This document shows, in pieces, positions 8,206 to 16,150 of a stretch of DNA of 64,000 nucleotides. The notes below the pieces were generated by a model, which saw only the letters and a list, made by a program, of their open reading frames with translations, did not search any database and was not told the DNA's origin. The first letter of the stretch is position 1, and each line of letters starts with the position of its first letter. Made by a program: the position numbers and the translations under genes. Source of the stretch: Affinundibacterium amnicola (GTDB lineage Bacteria; Pseudomonadota; Gammaproteobacteria; Burkholderiales; Burkholderiaceae_D); assembly GCF_014284275.1 (NCBI RefSeq), contig NZ_JACOFU010000002.1:480623-544622 (forward strand), given 5' to 3'.

Positions 8206-9408
8206 TCAAACACCAAAAGGTGCATCAACTGCATAACTTTGTCCGGTAAACCACTTCGGCCCTTGTTCAGTCATGTAAAAATGATCTTCCAATCGAATAC
8301 CAAATTCCCCGTCCAAACAAATCATCGGCTCATTACTAAAGCACATGCCTGCAGCTAGGGGAGTTTTATTGCCCCTCACCAAATAAGTCCATTCATGAAT
8401 ATCAAGACCTATTCCATGCCCAGTACGATGTGGCAAACCTGGCGTCTTATAACCAGGTCCCAACCCAGCAGCTTCTAGTACACGACGAGCCGCTGCATCA
8501 ACTTCTTCACATGCCACACCAATTTGCGCCGCATCAAATGCCGCGGCCTGTGCGGCTTTTTCCAGATCCCACATACTGCGTTGACGCGCTGTTGGCTCTC
8601 CAAAAACATAGCTACGCGTGATATCAGAATGGTAGCGCTCTATCATACAGCCGGTATCAATCAATACCATATCGCCTTCTTTCAGATACTGAACACCATC
8701 AGGACCATGCGGAATCGAAGTCGGCAAACCAAAACTAACAATACAAAATGTCGAGCTACTGCCGCCGAATGCACGATGTGCTTGATTGATGAAATCAGCC
8801 ACCTCGGTTGAAGAAATGCCCTCGCGTAGAATTTTGGCGGTTCGTCTTTGTACTTCAAGCGTGATGTTCTTCGCCGCCTGCATCAGCGCAATTTCATTGA
8901 CCGACTTATGCATACGGCACTCAGCAGTAATCACCATGCCGTTCACAATGTCATAAGAAGACAAGGCTTGACGCAAACCATCGGCAATAAAAAATGGAGC
9001 AGCTTCATCCAAGGCGACCTTACCATGCACATTCTCGTCTTTGAGAATTTGCGCAACTAATGCATACGGACTTTCATCTTCTTCCCATAAGCGAATGTCT
9101 GCTTGAGCACCCAGTGTTTCGCGCAATTTGGAATCTTCAAATGCGGGACTCACAAAAATCAATTTGCCCGAGTTTGTCATGATGGCACCAACCAAACGCT
9201 CACTTTGATACCACGATAAGCCAGTGAAATAATACAAACTGGTACTAGCACTCAAAACTAATGCCGCAATGCCCTGCTGTTGCATCAAGACAGTCGCTTT
9301 ATCTCGTCTTTGTTGACGCTCTTGATTGCTAATCGGGCGAACATGCGACAAGTCTTTCGCAATACTCGCCAATTCTGTTGCCGCATTTGAGCCACCGATT
9401 GAACGCAT
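8206..9408 (-). CDS. M24 family metallopeptidase (Xaa-Pro aminopeptidase type)
   Basis: A two-metal creatinase/aminopeptidase-P fold enzyme, likely removing N-terminal residues ahead of proline or cleaving a related amide. The N-terminal creatinase-like domain (about 30-165) is followed by the pita-bread domain with metal ligands in MVLIDTGCMIERYHSDITRS, HRTGHGIGLDIHE, MCFSNEPMI and GIRLEDHFYMTEQG. The ATG at 9408 is chosen because AGGA lies nine bases upstream; upstream in-frame codons run into the previous gene's terminator region. About 400 residues. Neighbouring aminotransferase and RidA genes suggest a small amino-acid or peptide catabolic set. Confidence 0.87.
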   Translation of the reverse strand: MRSIGGSNAATELASIAKDLSHVRPISNQERQQRRDKATVLMQQQGIAALVLSASTSLYYFTGLSWYQSERLVGAIMTNSGKLIFVSPAFEDSKLRETLGAQADIRLWEEDESPYALVAQILKDENVHGKVALDEAAPFFIADGLRQALSSYDIVNGMVITAECRMHKSVNEIALMQAAKNITLEVQRRTAKILREGISSTEVADFINQAHRAFGGSSSTFCIVSFGLPTSIPHGPDGVQYLKEGDMVLIDTGCMIERYHSDITRSYVFGEPTARQRSMWDLEKAAQAAAFDAAQIGVACEEVDAAARRVLEAAGLGPGYKTPGLPHRTGHGIGLDIHEWTYLVRGNKTPLAAGMCFSNEPMICLDGEFGIRLEDHFYMTEQGPKWFTGQSYAVDAPFGV

Positions 9409-9534
9409 GATGTGTATCCTTTTGTGTTGATTCAGAAATGAAAACGCAATAAAGCCGAATGGCGATGACTGTAACAAATTATCCGTGATTGGTCTTGTAG
9501 TTGAGCCGATCAAGAATGACGAAATCGGCACAAT

Positions 9535-9569
9535 AAAAAAGGCTTATCATTTTACTGACAAGCCTTTTT
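9535..9569 (-). terminator. Terminator of the aminotransferase gene
   Basis: AAAAAGGCTTATCA pairs with TGACAAGCCTTTTT (one G-U pair), loop about six bases, T-run present. It lies 30 bp past the stop at 9599. Confidence 0.85.
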
Positions 9570-9598
9570 CACAAAGATGCTACAAAATTAAAAGCAAA

Positions 9599-10792
9599 CT
9601 ACATACGCGCTTTAATCAAGTTACCGATTTTTTCAATACCTTCATTAATTTTCTCTGGTGATACGGTCACAAAACTTAAACGGAAAGTATTCGTTTCTGC
9701 CTCATTCGCATAGAAAGGACCACCCGGAACAAATGCGACATTGTTCGCAATCGCATCCGCCAATAAGTCTTTGCTATGAATATGCTTAGGCAAGGTCGCC
9801 CAGATAAACATGCCGCCGATTGGCCGTGTCCATGTCACGCCCTCTGGGAAATGTTTCGTCATCGCCGCCAACATGACATCACATTGCGCGGAATAAAAAC
9901 GACGAATACTTGGAATGTGCTCATCTAAGAAACCATCTTTAATCACTTCATATACGGCCATTTGCGTCAAGGTCGACGTATGCAAATCGGTCGCCTGCTT
10001 GGCTTGTTCCAATTTACGAATCAAGGGTACTGGTGCGACCATATAACCAAGACGGATGCCTGGGGTCAAAATTTTAGAGAACGAACCAAGATAGATAACC
10101 CCATTTGGGTTCATATTCAACAATTTCGGCAATGGCTCACCGCTGTAGCACAAGTCACCATAAGGATTGTCTTCAATCAATGGAATGCCCATGCGCGCGC
10201 AGGTTTCCACCAATTCTTTGCGACGTTCAACAGACAAAGTGCGGCCTGTCGGATTTTGGAAATTAGGTAAGGCATAGAACAATTTCGCGCCCTCACCTTT
10301 CGCTGCGACTGATGCAGGAACTACACCATTATCATCCATCTCAACTGAAACAAATTCTGGGCGATAAACAGAAAACGCCTGCAAAGCACCCAAGTAACTT
10401 GGCGTTTCCACCAAAATCTTACTACCTTCGTCGACTAACACTTTCGCCAACAAATCCAAACCTTGTTGCGAACCCGATACCATCATGATTTGATCTGCAG
10501 TAATTGTGCAATCCGCTGTCGATAAAGATTTAGCGATGAATTCACGCAAGGGCGCATAACCATCTGTTGTGCCGTATTGCAAGGCAGTCTTGCCATTTTC
10601 GGCCAAGACTTTATCGAATGCTGCGCGCATGCGATCAACCGGGAAAGTTTCAGGTGAAGGCAAACCGCCTGCAAAAGAAATGACTTCTGGACGCATCGTT
10701 ACTTTAAGAATTTCACGAATTGCCGAGCTTTGTAACTGCTCCGCACGTTCAGAAAATTTCCACTCTATCGGTTTTAAATTTTGCAGGCTCAT
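9599..10792 (-). CDS. PLP-dependent class I/II aminotransferase (2-aminoadipate/MocR-aminotransferase type)
   Basis: A 397-residue fold-type I aminotransferase. The PLP lysine lies in LGSFSKILTPGIRLGYM (about residue 240), with NPTGRTLSVERR and IPLIEDNPYGDLCYSGE upstream, typical of the LysN/2-aminoadipate transaminase group. The terminal part contains the substrate-carboxylate Arg region (NTFRLSFVTVSPEKI). The preferred amino acid cannot be read from sequence. It is preceded by the RidA-like gene (85 bp gap, no terminator), so they probably share a transcript; RidA proteins clear reactive enamine intermediates made by PLP enzymes. Confidence 0.88.
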   Translation of the reverse strand: MSLQNLKPIEWKFSERAEQLQSSAIREILKVTMRPEVISFAGGLPSPETFPVDRMRAAFDKVLAENGKTALQYGTTDGYAPLREFIAKSLSTADCTITADQIMMVSGSQQGLDLLAKVLVDEGSKILVETPSYLGALQAFSVYRPEFVSVEMDDNGVVPASVAAKGEGAKLFYALPNFQNPTGRTLSVERRKELVETCARMGIPLIEDNPYGDLCYSGEPLPKLLNMNPNGVIYLGSFSKILTPGIRLGYMVAPVPLIRKLEQAKQATDLHTSTLTQMAVYEVIKDGFLDEHIPSIRRFYSAQCDVMLAAMTKHFPEGVTWTRPIGGMFIWATLPKHIHSKDLLADAIANNVAFVPGGPFYANEAETNTFRLSFVTVSPEKINEGIEKIGNLIKARM

Positions 10793-10877
10793 ACTTGATT
10801 CATTTCAAAAAAAGAATTTCAAAACTATTGGTTTGCACAACACCACAAACATCCTATTCAGATTCGCTATTGCTAGC

Positions 10878-11336
10878 TCAGGCAATCTCAGCGATCATTT
10901 CGATCTCTACACACGCACCCAAAGGAATTTGTGCCACGCCAAATGCGGAACGCGCATGTTTACCCTGCTCACCAAATACTTCGCCGATCAACTCAGAAGC
11001 GCCATTGGTGACCAAATGCTGCTCGGTAAAATCGGCCGTTGAATTTACCAGACTCATTAACTTGACTATGCGTTTAACACGGGTCAAATCACCGCCACAA
11101 GCATCTTGCAAAGTCGCCAACAGATCGATCGCAATCGCACGTGCAGCTTCTTTACCCTCGGCGGTCTCCATATTTTTACCTAATTGTCCAACCCAAACCT
11201 TGCCATCTTTTTTTGCAATATGGCCAGACAAAAATACGGTGTTTCCCGTCTGTGCATGCATCACATAAGCCGCGGCAGGTGCGGCAACTGCTGGCAATTC
11301 AATATTCAAGGCTTTTAATTTTTCATAAACTGACAT
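10878..11336 (-). CDS. RidA (YjgF/YER057c/UK114) family protein
   Basis: A 152-residue member of the RidA family of enamine/imine deaminases, somewhat longer than the archetypal 128. It has the core NTVFLSGHIAKKDGKVWVGQLG and the C-terminal GVAQIPLGACVEIEMIAEIA. The archetype's catalytic Arg (context RxAV.V..LP) appears replaced by SAFGVAQIPLG, so it may belong to a RidA subgroup without classical imine-deaminase activity. AGGA lies upstream of the ATG. It is the first gene of the leftward set and divergent from the MocR-type regulator. Confidence 0.9.
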   Translation of the reverse strand: MSVYEKLKALNIELPAVAAPAAAYVMHAQTGNTVFLSGHIAKKDGKVWVGQLGKNMETAEGKEAARAIAIDLLATLQDACGGDLTRVKRIVKLMSLVNSTADFTEQHLVTNGASELIGEVFGEQGKHARSAFGVAQIPLGACVEIEMIAEIA

Positions 11337-11722
11337 AGGGGTTCCTAAACAAAGTGATTCCGCAATTGCATCATTTTCAGCGGAGTGTACTCAAACGAAG
11401 ACTGCCGACATTGTAAGGGGCAAGCGCTGGCAAGACCACTGTGGAATCTAAAAACAACTCAAATGTCGACAAGTTTGCTCGCTCTTTTGACTGAAACTTG
11501 ATTAAAACTAAGTGATTAAGCCAATTCAGGTATTGAATTTTCATCAGCTTTGACATGTTTCAAGACCAAAGAAATACCACTAACTACGCTTCAATCTAGC
11601 ATTTCATTATTTATATTTCATGCTATGCTAACCGCAAAAACCAATACAGTACCAATACAATTATAGAAATAGATTTCACACTGTCACGGTACTTTCGCCA
11701 ATACAGAACCCGAGGTAATTTC
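11337..11722. other. Divergent region between RidA-like gene and MocR-type regulator
   Basis: This 386-bp non-coding stretch contains three copies of CCAATACA close to the regulator start and a possible -35 box TTGACA at 11550-11555 without a good -10. No ORF with a credible ribosome-binding site was seen. Confidence 0.5.
11641..11705. promoter_or_regulatory. Three CCAATACA direct repeats, candidate MocR operator
   Basis: Exact CCAATACA copies start at 11641, 11652 and 11698, all on the plus strand. The first two are one helical turn apart (11 bp). Characterised MocR regulators such as GabR bind direct repeats in divergent promoter regions, which fits this location 18-82 bp before the regulator's ATG. 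Binding is inferred. Confidence 0.5.
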
Positions 11723-13159
11723 ATGCGATCCAGCTCTCAACTCACAATTGGCAATGTCGTATCACGCGATTCTGGCGGCTCACTGGTTGAGCAAATTGTG
11801 CGATCGGTTGCCTGTCGTATTGATGACAAACTCCTCAGAACCGGCTCACGCATGCCGTCAATACGGCAATTTGCCGACGAACAAAAGGTTTCACGCTTTA
11901 CGGTCGTTGAAGCCTATGATCGCCTAGTCGCCAATGGTTATCTGGAATCGCGTCGAGGTTCTGGTTTTTTTGTGCGTGAACGAGCCTCTTTGATTAATAC
12001 CAGTCACAATCCCACACAAGAAATTCCCAGCTCACAACAGCCTGATGTGGTGTGGCTGGTACGCAATATGCTGCGCCAGTTACCACCGCAAAAAATGCCC
12101 GGCTCGGGCCTCTTGCCGCATGAATGGTTAGATGGCGAATTAGTCGCTAATGGTCTGCGTGCGGTAAGTCGTTTAAACCAAAGCCTGCTTTTGCACTACG
12201 GCACGCAACAGGGCTTTCTGCCATTCCGTCAGCAATTACAGCTCAAACTGGCGGAATTAGAAATCGCCGCAGCGCCAGAACAAATCGTCACAACCAACGG
12301 CGTAACACAAGCATTGGATTTAGTTGCTCGTGAATTCACCCAACCCGGCGACACCATTTTTGTTGATGATCCCGCTTGGTTTCTGATGTTTGGCACCTTT
12401 GCCACGCTAGGAACAAAAGTAATCGGTATACCGCGACTGCACGATGGCCCTGACGTCGCTAAGTTAGCTGAACTGGCGGCTTTGCACAAACCCAAACTGT
12501 ATATTATTCATTCGGTACTACACAATCCAACCTCCACCTCTCTTTCAGCAGCAAAAGCATTTCAGGTATTGAAAACTGCAGAACAACATGATTTTATGAT
12601 TGTGGAAGATGATATCTATTGCGACATGCATCCAGGTTCCGCGGTACAAGCAGCGACACGTTTATCCGCCTTAGATCAATTAAATCGGGTGATTTATTTA
12701 GGCGGCTTTTCCAAGACGCTTGCTGCGAATCTTCGGGTGGGCTTTATCGCCACCTCTCGCGAGACAGCGATACGATTAGCGGATCGTAAAATGTTATCGA
12801 CTTTGACAACCAATGAAATCAGTGAACGCGTAGTGCATAAAATTTTATCGGAAGGACATTATCGTAAGCACGTAGATCGCATTCGCAGCAAATTGGATAG
12901 TGCACGTGATGAGGTCACTAGTCGCGTCGAAAAAATAGGTATGCGAGTGCAGTACCGTACGCCTGCAGGCATGTTTCTATGGGTAGATACCGGAAAAGAT
13001 ACGATCGCCTTAACCGAAAAAGCATTAGAAAAAGGATTTCTGCTGGCGCCTGGCAGCTTATTCTCACCGCATCAATTACCGTCCACACATATGCGTCTGA
13101 ACGTCGCAGCGATGGCTGATTCTGGCGTGTGGGATTTTTTAGAAAATGAACTTCAATAA
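11723..13159 (+). CDS. MocR-family (GntR HTH + aminotransferase-like) transcriptional regulator
   Basis: A 478-residue fusion of a GntR winged helix (residues 15-90; MPSIRQFADEQKVSRFTVVEAYDRLVANG in outline, ending RRGSGFFV) with a fold-type I aminotransferase domain (about 110-478). The PLP-lysine motif is YLGGFSKTLAANLRVGF. Such proteins use PLP and an amino acid ligand as sensor. GAGGT lies six bases before the ATG. Divergent orientation to the RidA-like, aminotransferase and M24 peptidase genes suggests it regulates them; the ligand is unknown. Confidence 0.92.
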   Translation: MRSSSQLTIGNVVSRDSGGSLVEQIVRSVACRIDDKLLRTGSRMPSIRQFADEQKVSRFTVVEAYDRLVANGYLESRRGSGFFVRERASLINTSHNPTQEIPSSQQPDVVWLVRNMLRQLPPQKMPGSGLLPHEWLDGELVANGLRAVSRLNQSLLLHYGTQQGFLPFRQQLQLKLAELEIAAAPEQIVTTNGVTQALDLVAREFTQPGDTIFVDDPAWFLMFGTFATLGTKVIGIPRLHDGPDVAKLAELAALHKPKLYIIHSVLHNPTSTSLSAAKAFQVLKTAEQHDFMIVEDDIYCDMHPGSAVQAATRLSALDQLNRVIYLGGFSKTLAANLRVGFIATSRETAIRLADRKMLSTLTTNEISERVVHKILSEGHYRKHVDRIRSKLDSARDEVTSRVEKIGMRVQYRTPAGMFLWVDTGKDTIALTEKALEKGFLLAPGSLFSPHQLPSTHMRLNVAAMADSGVWDFLENELQ

Positions 13160-13242
13160 TACTAGATTGCTAATTGAGTCACTGATTGTGCGACTAATTG
13201 AGCAACTAAGTGAGCAGAAAATTTCAAATCAAGCTTATCACT

Positions 13243-14340
13243 TCAAGCAAATGCCATCGCCCCATGTCGTTCCACTGGCGCTGAATCAGAATGATTTGCG
13301 AGCTGCAAATCCGCTTCCGCACGATGGAGCAAAACTTCAACAGTATCGGTCTCCTGCATAGCCGCAATACCAACACGTGCCGTAATTTTGACTTCTTTAC
13401 TCGCCGCTGTAATTGGCATCGCAGAAATCGTATGTAGCATCCTGTGCGCGATTCTTTCAGCGATTTCCGCCGTCGCCTCTGGTAACAAGACGACAAATTC
13501 TTCCGTGCCATATCTGGCCAAGATATCGTAATTGCGCGTTGCTCGCTGCATGCGTTTAACCACTTCGACCAACACCACATCCGCCGTACCCGCACCAAAT
13601 TGCGAATTGATTTGTTTTAAGTGCTCAATATCAAAAATCAACACGGATAGCGTTTTTTGCAAGCGCAAATGACGCTGCATCTCATTTACCATCAAACGCA
13701 TTAATTCACGACGATTCACCACGCCGGTAAGAGGATCGGTAATTTCTTTTCTTTGAAGTTCAAATTCTGCACTTAATAATTTCAAGCGAAGTTGATATAA
13801 ATAATTGGCAAGCACTTGGCCGGTATAAGTGCTTAACAGTAGAATCGCCAATACCGTCAATTGATGCACTAATGAGGGGAAGATTTTTGTCAAACACAGA
13901 GCAGTAGCAACAAATAAATAAGCAAAAGCCAAGTGTTTCAGATATCCCACACGCAGAGGTAAAACTAAAGATGTAATCACACAAATCCACGCATCGATCA
14001 CAAAATGACCAAGATAGCTCAATGGTGATAAAAAATTACTCATTAACTGAGAGATCATCACCAAACTAATCCAGTAAAACAAATGCTTTTCTAAGCGCGC
14101 CAAAGGCATCGCCCGCTGAATACTTCGCAACAGCCACCACGCGTATCCCCAAGCGAGCACACGCACGATACCAACCGTCAGAAAACTCTGTCCCAAGCCC
14201 AAAATAGAAAAGTCCATGTACAGCAATGGAAGGCTAAGCCACATCAAAATTCTTAGCACACGCTGTGACTGTATTTGGTCGGTTTTTTGGTACTGGGCAC
14301 GAAGCTCCGCATCCGTCACGTATGGATAGGATGTCGCCAT
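13243..14340 (-). CDS. Membrane GGDEF protein with altered GTEEF signature
   Basis: A probable diguanylate cyclase of about 365 residues. The N-terminal half has six hydrophobic segments (about residues 30-180), followed by a GGDEF domain (about 205-350). The signature reads GTEEF (bases 13495-13509) instead of GG(D/E)EF, so the second Gly is Thr. The RxxD inhibitory site is kept as RNYD five residues upstream, and the metal Asp region reads FDIEHLKQIN. The start at 14340 is preferred because AGGGGAG lies just upstream; a GTG at 14346 overlaps that site. Activity is uncertain. It ends 80 bp from the MocR gene, convergently. Confidence 0.85.
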   Translation of the reverse strand: MATSYPYVTDAELRAQYQKTDQIQSQRVLRILMWLSLPLLYMDFSILGLGQSFLTVGIVRVLAWGYAWWLLRSIQRAMPLARLEKHLFYWISLVMISQLMSNFLSPLSYLGHFVIDAWICVITSLVLPLRVGYLKHLAFAYLFVATALCLTKIFPSLVHQLTVLAILLLSTYTGQVLANYLYQLRLKLLSAEFELQRKEITDPLTGVVNRRELMRLMVNEMQRHLRLQKTLSVLIFDIEHLKQINSQFGAGTADVVLVEVVKRMQRATRNYDILARYGTEEFVVLLPEATAEIAERIAHRMLHTISAMPITAASKEVKITARVGIAAMQETDTVEVLLHRAEADLQLANHSDSAPVERHGAMAFA

Positions 14341-14699
14341 TTGCACTCCCCTTTTTTGATTCTTTTTTTATGTATATTCAGCCAAATCACCTGCGTTCTT
14401 GGTACATCACGTGCATGATTGAGCTTATGTTTAGTGTAGTAGTTGGCGGCACAAATTCAAACAAATTGACGCAAATTAACAAAAAATATCGCTTCCTATT
14501 CCGCAATTTGGCAAGATGGGCTCGATCTGATCAAAAAATCATCGCAATAGACATCGTTTTACTGCGAGAAGCGCGGGAATTAAGGGATAATAGTGGGGTG
14601 GTCGATGAAAATTTTTATCACATCGCTTTTCGCTTGAACAAATTCCCTTGTTCAGTCGACTGACTTCATTTTTACATCAACGAATAAATCAATTACCAA
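14341..14699. other. Intergenic region upstream of cysS
   Basis: About 360 bp, AT-rich, between divergent genes. No RNA gene, T-box-like structure or strong promoter was recognised. An open frame at 14265-14663 overlaps the cyclase start and lacks a ribosome-binding site or protein-like sequence. Confidence 0.4.
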
Positions 14700-16076
14700 A
14701 TGGACATGCATCTATACGACAACTGGGAACGTTCCCTACGCCCTTTCACTCCGATTCATCAAGATTGGGTAGGTCTGTATTGTTGCGGTCCAACAGTGTA
14801 TGACTACGCGCACATTGGTAATTTACGCACCTATTTGTTTGAAGATGTATTACGACGCGCGCTTGAGCTAAATGGCTACAAGGTTCGTCACGTCGTCAAC
14901 ATCACCGATGTTGGTCACTTGGTGTCCGACGGTGATGACGGCGAAGATAAAATGGAAAAAGGTTCACGACGCACAGGCCAAACAGCGTGGGAAATTGCCG
15001 AGAAATATACGGTCGCATTTAAAGAAGATATCCAACGCTTGAATATTCTTGAACCAAAGATCTGGTGTAAAGCAACCGATCACATTGTTGAACAAATCGA
15101 CTTCATCAGCATCATTGAGGAAAAAGGCTACACCTATCGCACCTCAGATGGCATTTACTTCGACACCTCAAAGCAAGACAATTACGGTTATCTGGCGCGC
15201 TTAAATCGCGAAGGTTTAGAAGCAGGAAAACGTGTTGAAATCGGTGAGAAGAAAAATCCAACCGATTTCGCACTCTGGAAATTTAGTCCTGAAGATAGCA
15301 CCCGCCAAATGGAATGGGATAGTCCTTGGGGTCGTGGATTCCCTGGTTGGCACATCGAATGTTCAGCGATGTCGGCCAAATACTTAGAGCCGTGGTTTGA
15401 TATTCATTGCGGTGGCGAAGACCACATTGCGATTCATCACAGTAACGAGATCGCGCAAAATCAGGCTTGCCATGGAACCCGTCTTGCTAACTTCTGGATG
15501 CATGGCTATTTTCTGCAAATCGATGCTGGCAAGATGTCGAAATCCAGTGGTGACTTTCTGCGCTTACAAACTTTAATTGATGAGAATATTGATCCGCTCG
15601 CTTACCGTTGGCTCTGCCTGTCGGCACACTACCGCAGTCAGCTCAACTTTAGTTGGGATTCATTAAAGGCATCGCAAACTGGTTTAAATCGCTTACGCGA
15701 AACTTATTACAGTTTCCCTGCTGGCGGCAACATCCATCAAGATTACGCGACTCGTTTTCAAACGGAAGTGAATCAAGATTTAAATCTGCCTAAAGCAATT
15801 GCGGTCATGTGGGAGATGTTGAAATCGACTATCAGCGATGCAGATAAAAAAGCCACGCTAGATTATTTTGATCAGATGCTAGGACTCAATTTAGCGGCAT
15901 GGGAGCCAAAGAGAACGGAAATTCCTGCACACATTTTGGAACTGCTAGAGCTACGCAAAGTTGCGCGTCAAAATAAGGTATGGGCAGAATCAGATCGCTT
16001 GCGTGATGCGATTAAAGCAGAAGGGTTTGAAGTTGAAGATACCGCGGCGGGAATGATCGTTAAAGCAGCATCCTAA
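14700..16076 (+). CDS. cysS: Cysteinyl-tRNA synthetase of unusual, non-proteobacterial type
   Basis: Charges tRNA-Cys with cysteine. The class I catalytic motif is HIGN (residues 38-41) and the second is KMSKSSGDF. Zinc ligands are kept: Cys29 in [10 protein letters not shown], Cys in WHIECSAMS, and His/Glu in HHSNEIAQ. Segments [20 protein letters not shown] and [15 protein letters not shown] differ from the usual proteobacterial NITDIDDKII and FDIHGGGSDLMFPHH, and recall forms seen in some Firmicutes and candidate phyla. No Shine-Dalgarno is evident; the ATG at 14706 aligns better with family starts. Length 458 is normal. It may be a second or replacing CysRS. Confidence 0.93.
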   Translation: MDMHLYDNWERSLRPFTPIHQDWVGLYCCGPTVYDYAHIGNLRTYLFEDVLRRALELNGYKVRHVVNITDVGHLVSDGDDGEDKMEKGSRRTGQTAWEIAEKYTVAFKEDIQRLNILEPKIWCKATDHIVEQIDFISIIEEKGYTYRTSDGIYFDTSKQDNYGYLARLNREGLEAGKRVEIGEKKNPTDFALWKFSPEDSTRQMEWDSPWGRGFPGWHIECSAMSAKYLEPWFDIHCGGEDHIAIHHSNEIAQNQACHGTRLANFWMHGYFLQIDAGKMSKSSGDFLRLQTLIDENIDPLAYRWLCLSAHYRSQLNFSWDSLKASQTGLNRLRETYYSFPAGGNIHQDYATRFQTEVNQDLNLPKAIAVMWEMLKSTISDADKKATLDYFDQMLGLNLAAWEPKRTEIPAHILELLELRKVARQNKVWAESDRLRDAIKAEGFEVEDTAAGMIVKAAS

Positions 16077-16100
16077 TCATCAACGCAGGAGTTGTATCAA

Positions 16101-16142
16101 AAAAAATGGTGTGAAGAATAGATTTTCTTCACACCATTTTTT
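16101..16142. terminator. Bidirectional terminator between cysS and rlhA
   Basis: AAAAAATGGTGTGAAGA pairs with TCTTCACACCATTTTTT around a short loop, serving both convergent genes. Confidence 0.9.
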
Positions 16143-16150
16143 GTTTATGC

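Noticed and set aside
10569-11268. Plus-strand open frames of 157 and 182 codons opposite the aminotransferase and RidA-like genes
   Set aside because: Both oppose well-conserved genes and have composition typical of antisense frames.
14265-14663. 132-codon frame upstream of cysS
   Set aside because: It overlaps the start of the cyclase gene, lacks a Shine-Dalgarno and has no conserved-looking sequence.
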